From contig OY987272.1 in the NCBI GenBank assembly GCA_963920665.1, forward strand, positions 1,865,001 to 1,929,000: a stretch of 64,000 nt of DNA, read 5' to 3'. Position numbers and translations under genes: made by a program. This stretch comes from Straminergon stramineum. Taxonomy: Eukaryota; Streptophyta; Bryopsida; Hypnales; Calliergonaceae. Of this stretch, positions 1 through 11,087 are shown one piece after another. Under the pieces are notes generated by a model that saw only the letters and a list, made by a program, of their open reading frames with translations, searched no databases and was not told where the DNA came from. How positions within the stretch are numbered: position 1 is the first letter of the stretch; every line of letters starts with the position of its first letter.

Positions 1-59
1 TCCTTGTGGCTAAAGTTTTAAAACTTGGTGGTTGCATGGATAAACTTTAGCCACAAGGA
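1..59. repeat. Short perfect inverted repeat (hairpin)
   Basis: TCCTTGTGGCTAAAGTTT at 1-18 is exactly reverse-complementary to 42-59, with a 23-nt loop. It may be a small foldback, or the terminal part of an element that starts before the window. No gene is attached to it. Confidence 0.75.
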
Positions 60-71
60 AGCACCTCTAAG

Positions 72-1062
72 TTATCCTTGGTGCACTCCGATGTCCAAAA
101 AGTGGATGATGAATAGATTGAAACTGCTGTATCTTCTCATTCTTGCTTGGATGAAAATCATCTTAATTTTGGGAGATCCTTCATCAAGTGGTTGTCCTAT
201 CTAATGGTTGGATTTGGACTTACTAGTAAAGGGGATGACCCATTTCCGATCAACCTCCCATTCTTCGGATTTAGGGTGTTCTATTTTTGATCAGAGGAAT
301 TGTAGGTGACAGCTCATGCACCATAGGACCCTGGGGACAACAAAAATGTCTAGTAGGTGTATATTGAAAACTTATAATCACGATGTGTACATTAGAAGCT
401 TTACATCGATTTTGGAACCATCCTATGGTTGGAAATAGGTTTGCCTACACATCAAGAATGAGACAAATAGAATCTTCATGAAAAAAAATTTGTAATAATT
501 TTGCTTTCAAGGGAAAAAATGTAGGAAATTATGAAATCCTTCCAAAATCTATTCCTCTACATGGGGAAAGTTTTTCCTGAACTCTCTCCATGCTACAGAT
601 AGGCTGAATTGCTTAAGTGATTGGAAATGGGTGATCGTCCTGATATGTATGTTTTTCTAAATTTCCAAATGTGCAAGGATGTCAAGAGGTTGACCAAGCC
701 AAAATTCCACTGACTCTAGCTCAAAACGGGATTTGCAAAAAATGAGGTCATAAATTTAAAGAATACATAAATTTCAGAAAACCACCCTATCAAGAGAAAC
801 TCATTTAAAATCCATTCCAACAAATTTTACTTAAAAAATGATAATGTTTTGGTTGAAATCAAATTTTGAAGGAATTTTGAATTTTTTCTTTCAAAATTTG
901 GTGATGGCATTGTTGAGTCTAATTGTATGGATAGAATCTACAACTCACAGTCTACAACTTTTTTTTGTATACCAATTCCAAAATCTTCTTCCAAATAGCC
1001 CTTCATAATGATTTATCTCAAATCGTCAAATACGGAGAAGACTATGGATGTTGAGGGGTTAA
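72..1062. mobile_element. TTAA-type MITE, family A, long and degenerate copy
   Basis: The left end is decayed (TTATCC, then CACTCCGATGTCC) and the right end is GGATGTTGAGGGGTTAA. Internal stretches are shared with the copies at 1108, 12178 and 13385, for example the TATCAAGTGGTTGTCCTATC-like stretch and the segment reading caaattttact. At about 990 bp it is longer than its 550-590 bp relatives, so it probably carries an extra internal segment. It has no coding capacity. Confidence 0.6.
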
Positions 1063-1107
1063 ACCTTCCTTTGACACCCATTTATAAACATAGGACGAAC
1101 TTTATAA

Positions 1108-1661
1108 TTAACCCCTTCGTGCTTCAACGTCCATTTTTTGAACAATGAACATATTGAAATTCAAGTTTCATCCTCCTAACTATTTGGATGAAAGTTATTC
1201 TAATTTGTGGAGATACATTATCAAGTTGTTGTCCTATCTAATAGTTGGATTTGCTGTTACTAGAGTACATTTTTTATTATTCTAAAATTACAAATGTGCA
1301 AGTATGTCAAACTACATTGACTAGAGTTCAAAACTGGATTTGCTGAAATGAGGTCATAGATTTGAAGAGCACACAAGTTTCAAAAAATCACCACGTGGAG
1401 AACCTCAATTCAAATCCATTCCAACAAATTTTACTCAGAAAATAATAATCTTTTGCTTGTAATTGATTTTTGAAGAAATTTTGGAATTTCTCTTTCAAAA
1501 TTTAAAAAATTTGATGATAGCATTGGTGAATCTAACCATATAGATAAAATCTACAACTTTTATTTGCATATCAATTCATAAATATGCTTCCAAATAGCGC
1601 TGTAGAATGATTATTCTCAAATCGTCAATTCTGGAGATGACTCTGGACGTATAGGGGTTAA
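1108..1661. mobile_element. TTAA-type MITE, family A
   Basis: The element starts TTAACCCCTTCGTGCTTCAA and ends GGACGTATAGGGGTTAA, so it has inverted CCCC...GGGG ends next to TTAA on both sides. The interior matches the copies at 12178-12753 and 13385-13967. It is 554 bp, lacks an ORF, and lies about 1.1 kb upstream of the resistance-gene start. Confidence 0.75.
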
Positions 1662-2765
1662 CTCTATTATTATGCAGAGTTTTATTGTTTTTCAGTGTGT
1701 TCTTTGAAGATTTTGTTCTTTAGTCTTAATTACCAACGATGTGTGTTTATGAAGTGTCGAATTCTATTGATCACATTGTGGTAAGTGGTGTTGAGATGGG
1801 GTCAAACGGTTTATCAGCAGAGTCAATGAAGAACATTGTTCATACCGGTTAGAAATAAATAGAAATGGACCAAAGCTAGTTCGCATTGGACCTCTGAAAT
1901 GCTAAAACGACTTTGAGACCCAAGCTGGGCCTCTTGATTCCTTAGGGTTTCATTCATAGGCATACATAGAAAGATTGGAAATTGTTCAAGATGGAGAGCA
2001 AAACGAAATGGTTCATCTTGCCATCCTTTGGCAAGTTTTGCAAGTCATTTTGCTTGAGAAGTTAGTTGCTTGATTTGGAAGCCATACTAGTGAATGTTAT
2101 AATTGGACAACTTTGCTCAAGTTCACATGTTTGTGAGAAATTTGTGTTTTCTTATGAAGTTGTGTAATCTAGTTTAATCTATGTATTGTTAAGTATTGTG
2201 TTTGTGTTGTATCTTGATATGCATATCAGCAAAGGATGATGTGTGGAACATGCATTTGTTGAGAACCTTTGGAGTCATTGATACAATGTTGATGCTCACA
2301 TGGTAATTATTGTTGTGAGTTGTGCAGAGAGTTTGTAAGGAGTTTTGACTCATGAGTGAAGGGTGGTAGATGTTACTTCCATTTAGTATGTAGGGACTAT
2401 TTTCATACATTTTTCAAGAGCTCTTTATCAAGTGATTTCTTGAAGACCATATTTCTTGCTACACACATCAATTGCTCTATTTGGGAATTCTACTCACATT
2501 GCAAAGACTACCACTTATTGAGAAGAAGCAAGTTGACAAAGTATAGTAGTACTCAAGCATATCCCCATCTTTATCAATTATCTTACTTATTATGGTAACT
2601 TGAATTCATTTAGAATTTGTACATAATAGGTTGCAAGAGGAGATAATTGTAGGGGGCAAGTGAGTTCTAAACTAGTCAATTTTTTGTTGTAATTGTAGCC
2701 TCTTCTTTCATTTCTTGTACTTATTGGTGTATATCAATTTTGAAGCAAGAAGCATAATAGGTGCT
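1662..2765 (+). other. 5' flank of the TIR-NBS-LRR pseudogene
   Basis: No convincing gene lies here. The stretch from about 2060 to the ATG at 2766 recurs in decayed form at about 15565-16440, so it was copied as a block together with the first codons of the gene. It probably contains the promoter and 5' UTR, but I cannot place a TATA box or transcription start with confidence. Confidence 0.4.
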
Positions 2766-2830
2766 ATGGAGATTGATACTAGTGATGCTAGTGACAAAGA
2801 GAGATTGTCTCCAAGTGAAGCAAGGATTGA
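2060..2830 (+). repeat. Duplicated resistance-gene 5' flank, copy 1
   Basis: This stretch is colinear with 15565-16440. Shared landmarks include ggttgcttgat, tttgctcaa, gggtggtagatgttact, the segment around the 2760 AAGCATAATAGG, and the first codons after ATG (GATACTAGTGATG). The other copy lacks the rest of the gene. Confidence 0.65.
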
Positions 2831-2886
2831 CAAGAGATTGTGTGAAAGTGGTGGTAGGCTTGGCAAAAGATTTTGTGAAATTGGAG
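2766..2886 (+). CDS. TNL exon 1, N-terminal leader (predicted)
   Basis: The ATG at 2766 opens a 40-codon segment rich in Ser, Asp, Lys and Arg. It contains two similar stretches, DKRLCESGG and GKRFCEIGG. The donor GGAG|GTGCGG at 2886/2887 and the acceptor CCAG at 3062 rejoin in phase as a GAT codon, leading directly into the TIR domain. Many TNLs have a short variable leader before TIR. This exon is inferred from splice logic, not homology, but its first codons are also conserved in the duplicated 5' block near 16380. Confidence 0.55.
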
Positions 2887-3062
2887 GTGCGGTTAGTTCT
2901 AACTTTGGTTTAACTAGTAACTTCTTTTCTTGTCTAATTGTTCAGTTCTACTGTTTTGCAATTTTAAAATGCTCAACTTTGGATGCGGGTGCAATCATAA
3001 TATATTTGATGTAATTTATATGTGATAATTTGTTAAGTTGATTGATCATTGGTTGTGTCCAG

Positions 3063-3516
3063 ATGAATTTGCAAACTACGATGTTTTCATTAGTCATAGA
3101 GGCCTTGACACCAAGACAAGGTTTGTGGGCTATTTATACGAAGCTTTGAAACGAATTGGGTTGCATCCCTTTTTGGATTGCATATCCATAGGTAAAGGCC
3201 AAGATTCTTGGAATTGCATCGATCAAGCTATTAAGACGACACCCCTAGCCCTAGTTATCTTTTCGAAGAGTTTTGCACAATCCGAGTGGTGTATGAAAGA
3301 ATTACAGGCAATGTTGGACTCTCCTTCAATGAATGTGTTGTCCATCTTCTACAAAGTTCAACCTTGGGAAGTGCGTTTTCTAGAGAAGGGTCAATTAGCA
3401 TTTGGATTTTCAAAGTTGATTGAGAGGCATGATCAAATTGTCATAGAAGAATGGAGGTCAGATATAGAAAGAGCTTCAAAGCTCAAAGGTTGGGAGCACA
3501 CAAAAGGAGACAAAAG
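3063..3516 (+). CDS. TNL exon 2, TIR domain
   Basis: The translation begins FANYDVFISHRGLDTKTRF, the plant TIR signature DVF(L/I)S.RG.DT. It continues through FSKSFAQSEWCMKEL, which contains the conserved WC.(K)EL segment whose Glu is the catalytic NADase residue in plant TIRs. Residues to about 150 cover a complete TIR fold (usual length 140-160), ending WRSDIERASKLKGW. The exon has no stop. The donor AAAAG|GTAAAT at 3516 and the acceptor TTTGCAG at 3622 keep an Arg codon split across the intron. The active-site Glu is present, so this domain could in principle be functional if expressed alone. Confidence 0.9.
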
Positions 3517-3622
3517 GTAAATATTTTGGTATTCATTACATGTTTCAAGGAGGTTTTTTTATTGAACTTGATGTTGGTATTATAGATGGTGGTAATGAAG
3601 TTTTTTGAAATGTTGTTTGCAG

Positions 3623-4733
3623 ATTGGAAAAGGACTTGGTGTTGGAGGTGGTGGAAAAGATCTTTGAATTGGCAAATAAGCCCCTTCCCTTGGATGTGGG
3701 TAATCATATTGTGGGTGTGAAGCAAGTTGCAAAGAACCTCATTCAAACCATTGATGAGAAGAATGTGTTGATGTTGGGATTGTGGGGAATGGGAGGAATT
3801 GGGAAGTCCACTTTGGCGAGAGAGTTATACAACCAATTGGAGAGGAGATTCGATGTGAAGTGTTATGTGGAAGATGTGGTGGTGAAGGTGAAACAAAAAG
3901 GTTTGCCGTTTGTCCAAAATCTTATCTTGAAGGCCTTGTGTGATATTGGGAAAATTACCAACAAATCTAGGGGGAAGGCTATTTTAGAGGAGAGGTTATC
4001 TAATAAATCCATTCTTTTGGTTTTGGATGATGTTCATGACAGTGATGACATGGATTATTTGGTGTCACACAAAATGTTAAAGGAAGGTAGTATGTGCATT
4101 GTCACCTCTCGAGATATGCGTGTATTTGAAAAGTTACCCTCATTTCATGTTAAGGATGAGGTCTACACTCATGATGTTCAATTATTGAACCCAAAAGATT
4201 CTCAAAGTGTCTTTGTATGTCATGCATTTGGAGGTGATTGGAAAGTACCTCTACAATATGAAGGTCTTGTTTGAGATGTTAGTATAGCTTGTGGTGGAGT
4301 TCCATTGGTGTTGAAGGTTTGTGGATCTCTTTTGCGGGGTGAAGAGGATGTGGAGATTTGGGAGGAAGTTTTGAAGAAGTTGAATTGTGGCACTATAATG
4401 GATGAAAAGAAGATATTTGAATGTCTTCGGATTAGCTATAATGCTCTTCAAGAGCAACATCAAGAAATGTTTTTGGATATTGCATGTGCAATGTTGGGAG
4501 AAGGTGTAGAGGTGGCTAAACTTTTTTGGCAATCCCAAGGTTGGTCTGCAGCATTGGGTGTCCGAAGCCTTGTAGAAAAGGCCTTGATTAGAGTAGATAA
4601 GTTTGGTACTTTTGGCATGCATGATCACTTGTGAGATATGGGCCATGCAATTGCTAGGCAAGAAAGAGCACATGGGGGTATTTGCAAACGCTTATGGGGT
4701 TCTGAATTCTTGGCATTGTTGAATGAAAATGAG
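3623..4733 (+). pseudogene. TNL exon 3, NB-ARC domain with two in-frame stops
   Basis: The NB-ARC motifs appear in order: P-loop GMGGIGKST (about 3790), kinase-2 LLVLDDV (about 4017), RNBS-B CIVTSRD (about 4098), GLPL-like GGVPLVLKV (about 4295), TNL-type RNBS-D FLDIACAMLG and an MHD motif MHDHL (about 4618). ATP/ADP exchange at this domain switches such receptors. Codon 4272-4274 is TGA just before the GLPL motif, and 4632-4634 is TGA right after MHDHL. Both are in the same frame as the flanking motifs, so these are nonsense mutations and not frameshifts. The donor GAG|GTACTT at 4733 and the acceptor ATGCAG at 5024 give a phase-0 intron. Confidence 0.88.
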
Positions 4734-5024
4734 GTACTTTGGTAACAATTGAACTTATGTTGGTCAATCATTGTAATAGGCTATTAGTATGCAATCTTTT
4801 GTGGCATGCTAGAGAAGAAATGTGAATATATTATAGGAGTAATGTTCATTTTAGTTGATTATTTGACATTCCAAACATTCTTGTGTAAGTATTCTTCGTT
4901 TGGATTTAATAACTGAAGCATGCGACATATTCTTTAATTTGACCTATACCTAGCTTTAACCATGAAATATTTGTGAACTTAAGCTTTCTAATTTAATTTT
5001 GATTTTTTTTATGTGTTTATGCAG

Positions 5025-7850
5025 CCTCTACCAAGTTGTCATCAAACTTTGATCCTTCCACAAAGGCCCAAAGGTGGTGATAACCTTTCTCTCATGAAAG
5101 GATTGCATATATTGAAATGTGAGGATGTCTTGTTTTCCATGTCATCGCTTCCACAAACTTTGCAATGGCTTGATAATGATGGAAAAAGCCACTCACCATT
5201 GAGACATTTTCCTGAGACACCTGAAAACAATAAGCTTCTGATTTTGTTTTGGAAACATGGTTCAATTAAGAGATTGCCTAAATCTTTTGGAAATTTGAGC
5301 AAGTTGAAAGTGTTGAATCTAGCAGGCTGTTATGAGCTTGTGGAGCTACCAAATTCGTTTGGAGGCCTCAAAAATTTGGAAAACTTGGATCTTCGACGAA
5401 GTGGAATCCAAAGTTTACCCAAATCATTTGGAATGTTGAACAAGTTGAAAGTGTTGAATCTATGGGGTTGTAATAAGCTTGTGGAACTACCACATTCATT
5501 TGGAGGCCTCGAAATCTTGGAAGACTTGGATCTTTGTCAAAGTGGAATCCAAAGTTTACCCGAATCATTTGGAACATTGAAAAAGTTGAAAGTATTGAAT
5601 CTATGGGGTTGTAATAAGCTTGTGGAGCTACCACATTCATTTGGAGGGCTCGAAAACTTGAAATACTTGAATCTCCTAAAAAGTGGAATCCAAAGTTTAC
5701 CCGAATCATTCGGAATGTTGAACAAGTTGAAAGTATTGAATCTATGGGGTTGTAATAAGCTTGTGGAACTACCACATTCATTTGGAGGCCTCCAAAATTT
5801 GGAAAACTTGGATCTCCAACAAAGTAGAATCCAAAGTTTACCTGAATCATTCGGAATGTTGAACAAGTTGAAAGTATTGAATCTATGGGGTTGTAATAAG
5901 CTTGTGGAACTACCACATTCGTTTGGAGGCCTCCAAAATTTGGAAAACTTGGATCTCCAACAAAGTAGAATCCAAAGTTTACCCGAACCATTTGGAACGT
6001 TGAGCAAATTGAGAGTGTTGAATCTATGGGGTTGTGATAAGCTTGTGGAGCTACCGCATTCGTTTGGAGGCCTCCAAAACTTGGAAACCTTAGATCTCCA
6101 ACGAAGTGGAATTCCAAGTTTACCCGAATCATTCGGAACATTGAGCAAGTTGAGAGTGTTGAATCTATGGGGTTGTAATAAGCTTGTAGAACTACCACAT
6201 TCATTTGGAGGCCTCCAAAACTTGGAAAACTTGGATCTCCAACGAAGTGGAATCCAAAGTTTACCAGAATCATTAAGATCATTGAGCAAGCTGAAAGTGT
6301 TGAATCTATGGGGTTGTGATGAGCTTGTGGAGCTACCACATTCATTTGGAGGCCTCTAAAATTTGGAAAACTTGGATCTCCAACGAAGTGGAATCCAAAG
6401 TTTACCCGAATTATTCGGAACATTGAACAAGTTGATAGTGTTGATTCTATGGGGTTGTGATGAGCTTGTGGAGCTACCACATTCATTTGGAGGCCTCAAA
6501 AATTTGGAAAACTTGGATCTCCGACGAAGTGGAATCCAAAGTTTACCAGAATCATTCGGAACATTGAACAAGTTGAAAGTGTTGAATCTAGAAAATTGTC
6601 ATAAGCTTGTGGAGCTACCAAATTCATTTGGAGGCCTTAAAAATTTGGAAAACTTGGATCTCCGACGAAGTGGAATCCAAAGTTTACCCGAATCATTTGG
6701 ATCATTGAGCAAGTTGAGAGTGTTGAGTCTAGAAAATTGTCATAAGTTTGTGGAGCTACCAAATTCGTTTGGAGGCCTTGAAAATTTGGAAAACTTAGGT
6801 CTTGGAGGAATTGGAATCCAAAGTTTACCCGAATCATTCGGAATGTTGAGCAAATTGAGAGTGTTGAATCTATGGGGCTGTAATAAGCTTATGGAACTAC
6901 CGTATTCATTTGGAGGCCTCCAAAATTTGGAAAACTTGGATCTCCAACGAAGTGGAATCCAAAGTTTACCGAAATCATTCAAAATGCTAAACAAGTTGAA
7001 AGTGTTGAATCTATTGGGTTGTAAGAAGCTTGTGGAGCTACCACATTCATTTGGAGGCCTCCAAAATTTGGAAAACTTGGATCTCCAACGAAGTGGAATC
7101 CAAAGTTTACCCAAATCATTCGGAACATTGAGCAAGTTGAAAGTGTTGATTCTATGGGGTTGTGATGAACTTATGGAACTACCGTATTCATTTGGAGGCC
7201 TTAAAAATTTGGAGAACTTGGATCTCCAACGAAGTGGAATCCAAAGTTTATCTAAATCATTCGGAATGTTGAGCAAGTTGAGAGTGTTGAGTTTAGAAAA
7301 TTGTCATAAGCTTACGGAGCTACCACATTCATTTGGAGGCCTCAAAAATTTGGAAAACTTGGATCTCCAACGAAGTGGAATCCAAAGTTTACCTGAATCA
7401 TTTGGAACATTGAGCAAGTTGACAGTGCTGCTTCTATGGGGTTGTGATGAGCTTGTAGAGCTACCACATTCGTTTGGAGGCCTCAAAAATTTGGAAAACT
7501 TGGATCTCCAACGAAGTGGAATCCAAAGTTTACCTGAATCATTTGGAACATTGAGCAAATTGACAGTGTTGCTTCTATGGGGTTGTGATGAGCTTGTAGA
7601 GCTACCACATTCGTTTGGAGGCCTCAAAAATTTGGAAAACTTGAATCTCCTAGAAACTGGAATCCGAAGTTTACCCGAATCATTCGTAATGTTGAGCAAG
7701 TTGAGAGTGTTGAATCTATGGGGTTGTGATAAGCTTGTGGAGCTACCGCATTCATTTGGAGGCCTCAAAAATTTGGAAAACTTGGATCTCCGAAGAACAT
7801 GAATTCAAAATTTAACCAAATTATTCAGAATGATGAGTGAGTTGAAAGTA
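5025..7850 (+). pseudogene. TNL exon 4, leucine-rich repeat array
   Basis: After about 80 residues of linker, 18 complete units of 47 residues (141 bp) follow, plus a partial 19th. Each unit is two LRRs: LPESFGxLSKLxVLNLWGC then LPHSFGGLxNLENLDLxxSGI. Stops fall at 6357 (TAA replacing the Gln/Lys codon of GGLQN or GGLKN) and 7800 (TGA within the RSGIQ position). Reading continues in frame after 7800 with IQNLTKLFRMMSELKVL until the MITE junction at 7851. LRRs form the ligand-sensing surface of the receptor. The repeat count is high and the units are unusually alike. Confidence 0.88.
5270..7800 (+). repeat. 141-bp tandem repeat coding for paired LRRs, 18 units
   Basis: The period is 141 bp, for example the gtttacc(c/t)(g/a)aatcatt landmark at about 5411, 5552 and 5693. 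Several neighbours are almost identical; the units covering about 7361-7501 and 7502-7642 encode the same peptide. This implies recent unequal crossing-over or slippage. Long open frames on the opposite strand here are by-products of the repeat. Confidence 0.9.
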
Positions 7851-7853
7851 TTA

Positions 7854-8648
7854 GGGCCACTTCACAGTACAGCACAAGGTCAAGTGTCTGTCAATTTCAA
7901 CCAATGAAATTGCAGAAATCCAAGAATTGGGCCTCTCAAGCCTTCACACAAGGAGGCACCATCCAAAGTCCATCGCCCACTTGTTTGCCTACATAGCAAC
8001 CAAATGCCTACATGGCGACGGACTCTCGATTAGAGTTTGGGTCTCCATTTTTGGCCAACCCAAACACTAATCGAGAGTCTGTCAATTTTTTTTCAAAATT
8101 TGACAAAATCTCAGCCATTAGATCGGACTGTTTTTGTAGAAATAGGTAGGATGCCCTCCCTTGTTTATTTGTGTCCCCATTGGGGTTTGAACCCTAGTCT
8201 CCACCATTACAATGGGGAGTCTTTGCATTCTATGAACCTACTTCCCTTCAATGCATAATGCCACCTTTTTATTCCATTTATATCCTTCATATTCTTTGTT
8301 TAATGATGAGAGCATGTGCTGTAATTATTTTTTCAAGGCCATTTTTGACTCCTTTCTCATGTTTTTTTAACCTTTTGCTTGAAAAAATTGTCAAGTGGGT
8401 GACAATTTATTGAAAATTTCAGAAATTGGATGGATTAGAAGTCGAAAAAATGGAATAGGTTTGGACTTTGGGCTTGGACTTTGGACTTTGGACTTTGGCC
8501 TTTGGAGGCTTCACACTATGGCCGGCCAAAGGCTCCAATTCCTACTTTTGGGGGCCTATTTATTGCTCATTTCCTTGGACTCTTACCAAAGTTTGGCCGC
8601 TCAATCCCACGGCCTCTCGACTTGGACGGCCATAGTGTGAAGAGGCCC
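7854..8648. mobile_element. Tourist-like (PIF/Harbinger-type) MITE
   Basis: The left end is GGGCCACTTCACAGTA and the right end is the reverse complement of GGGCCTCTTCACACTA. TTA is duplicated at 7851-7853 and 8649-8651. A 3-bp TTA duplication with GGGCC termini is typical of PIF/Harbinger MITEs. The 795-bp interior holds a CTTTGGA-type tandem run at about 8461-8505 and a secondary inverted pair (cttcacactatggcc at about 8508 and its complement near 8628). It sits inside the LRR array of the TNL pseudogene and truncates it. Confidence 0.82.
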
Positions 8649-8651
8649 TTA

Positions 8652-10010
8652 TATTGAAGGCAATGTAATTATGTCAACCCTAGCTTAAATGAACATAGTG
8701 AGAGTTTTAGTGATGTTGGTGAGTTGTAATGATGCATCTACATCAAAAGTATTGCAACAAGTTGAGGATATGTTTTAGCTCGAGAAAATCAAGCACGCAC
8801 ATGATTGCAAGCTAAAGCTGCAAAGCTTTGTGTTGCCCAACCTCCCTCTTCATTCAAATATCCTAGATACACATCAGAATGGAGCTCTTGCTCCCCCAAT
8901 GCCGGTGTGTGAGTCTCCACTGTAGACATGTGCTCCATTTCTATTATCATCAACTTACATTCTTTCTCTAGTTGATAAGTCATGGCCGCCATCAATTGGT
9001 GGATATTTAGATGCAAGCACTAAGATTTATTGGTTCAATTCCTTATTGAAGTATGGATTTTGATTATTAGTACAATCACCAGCTTTCATGTTTGTGTTGC
9101 AACACTTGCTATCTATGTCCATGTGATTGACGAAGCGAGTAGAAATACAAGCAACAATTAATTATTTTCTTCATCAATATGTGTTGGTTTAAATGCCTAA
9201 ACAAGTTTGTCGTAATACGTGCTATTTATGCCCTTGAGATGATTGAATTTGGTAGTGTATTTCTTTATTTGTGATTTAATTACCTACTTGAAATACTAGT
9301 AACAATCACATTCTTTGCCAATGCTAGCTAGCTTTTGTATGAATCTACATTTGTTGGTTTTAGACTTGAGGGGTGGGTTGAAGCTTTGCATTGACAAAAA
9401 CTAAGATTACAATGAATGCGGTGAAGGTTGGTATGATAGGTCAAGAAGTGAATTAGCCTATTGATGTGATAGTGTTGAATAGTTGTTTGTTAAATAAATT
9501 TTGACCTTAATTCATTGCAAATGTACGTAATAATTTGTGGTTCAATATTGGACACCTTCGTAGAGATCAATCAGTAGTTACATATTATGAACCAATGTGT
9601 AGAAACTCAAGGACTTAGAGTTTTAGGCATGTGGTGAGAGGGGGACTTGGTTGAGTTGTTCAATTTTAGGTGCAACTCATGTATATGCAAACACAACTTT
9701 GTATGATGTTTGTGAGAATCCAATTTTGAGTGTAGATCCAAATTCCTAAGGGTATTAGTTTGGAGCTCATTTTAAAGAATAGCATGATATGGTGTTGGTT
9801 GTGGGGATGTGAGATTGAGACATGGCCTTTAGAATTTACAATGCTATGACTTGGAAGGGGGATGTTACAAGGCGAACAATTCATTTTTGCAACTAGCTTT
9901 TGGATTCCTTGGTATTGGTAGTGGAAGAATTTGCATTTCCAAGGTTATTCTTAGAGGATCTTTGATTGATTGTGTGAGAAATTTCATTAAATTAGTGGTA
10001 TTCTAATACT
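8652..10010. other. Intergenic DNA, no supported gene
   Basis: This is AT-rich sequence with only short unconvincing ORFs. A 75-codon minus-strand frame (8789-9016) has protein-like composition but no recognised motif. I see no RNA gene. Confidence 0.5.
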
Positions 10011-11083
10011 GGGTCATTGCAAGAAACACTTGCCTGTTTTCTCGTCACAATTAGAGTGACTCTCTTGTCATCCACTATAACTTGTGAATTTTAAATCCAA
10101 TGTCAAAAATGAAAAATATATTTCTAATTAACTTGATTTTCATCATATTTCTTATTTTTTTTAGAAAGTTTTAGAAATTATTTTATATTTAAATGTCAAT
10201 TTCATTAATATGTCACACTTCAGGTTTAGGGTTTTTTTATACTAAATACCAGTTCAAATTAATGATTTTTTGCTGAAATTTTTGTGGTATATTTCTATAC
10301 TAGGTAGACATGTCCCTACTAGAGGGCATCAAAAAAACATTATTTTATGTCCTCCACGTTTGTGCAAAGAGGCCTCCCTTGCATGTGCATTTGTAAACAT
10401 TAGAAATGGTTTTGACCTCAGATTTAAAATCAAATCTCATCACTATGAAGTCTTTTCCAATGGCCAATTTTTAGTTTTTTTGAAAATTTATTTTTCTATT
10501 TTCTACAAATTAAAATGTCCCAATTGTATTTACTAGGGCAACTTTTTGGACATAGAATTCTGGTGAAGAAAATTCAATTGGGACATTTTAATTTGTAGAA
10601 AATAGGAAAATAAATTTTCAAAAAAATCTAAAAATTTGATATTGGAAAAGACTTCATGGTGATGAGATTTGGTTAAAAAATAAGGTAAAAAAGATTTCTA
10701 ATGTTTATAAGTGCACTCATAAGGGAGGCCTCTTTGCGCAAACATGGAGGACATAAAATAATGTTTTTTTAATGCCCTTTAGTAGGGACATGTCTACCTA
10801 TTATAGAAATATACCACAGAAATTTCAGCAAAAAATCATTAATTTGAACCGGTATTTAGTATTAAAAACCCCTAAACCTGAAAGTGTGACATATTAATGA
10901 AATTGATTTTTAAATATAATTTTTTTTTAATTTCAAAAATAAGGGTTAAAATGAAAATCAAGAATTCTATGACCAAATTTTTTGGTTTGGGCATTGGGCT
11001 TATAAATAAAAAGTTATAGCATTAAATACAAACTGGTTTTTCAAAACGCTATGGAAAATGATAGGTGTTTCTTGCAATGACCC
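10011..11083. mobile_element. Long foldback element with arms of several hundred bp
   Basis: The ends are GGGTCATTGCAAGAAACAC at 10011 and its reverse complement at 11065-11083. TACT flanks both sides (10007-10010 and 11084-11087) and is a candidate target duplication. The core, about 10205-10535, is repeated in inverse orientation at about 10565-10890 with roughly a 35-bp spacer, so transcripts would form a hairpin of over 300 bp. The 88-codon plus-strand frame at 10270-10536 lies in an arm and is not a gene. Confidence 0.85.
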
Positions 11084-11087
11084 TACT

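Larger units (their letters stand above)
2766..7850 (+). pseudogene. TIR-NBS-LRR (TNL) disease resistance gene, broken
   Basis: This is an intracellular immune receptor of the TNL class; intact members sense pathogen effectors and signal through TIR NADase activity. Four exons can be drawn with GT-AG introns: 2766-2886, 3063-3516, 3623-4733 and 5025 to about 7850. All junctions keep phase; for example G|AT joins residue 41 to DEFANYDVF. Domains in order are a short N-terminal leader, TIR, NB-ARC and a long LRR array. The reading frame of exons 3 and 4 is interrupted by in-frame stops at 4272 (TGA), 4632 (TGA, where related genes have Arg after MHDHL), 6357 (TAA, where sister repeats have CAA or AAA) and 7800 (TGA). 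A MITE cuts the LRR array at 7851. No frameshifts are needed, so decay looks recent. The locus is probably non-functional, although a truncated TIR-only product is conceivable. Confidence 0.9.

Noticed and set aside
5368..7768. Long minus-strand open frames (up to 372 codons) opposite the LRR array
   Set aside because: They repeat with the 141-bp unit and simply mirror the LRR codons; no family motif or independent start is seen.
8170..8220. tRNA B-box-like GGGGTTTGAACCCT, possible tRNA
   Set aside because: No cloverleaf, A box or acceptor stem around it; it lies inside the Tourist-like MITE.
10270..10536. 88-codon plus-strand ORF
   Set aside because: It lies wholly within one arm of the foldback and has no homologue-like features.
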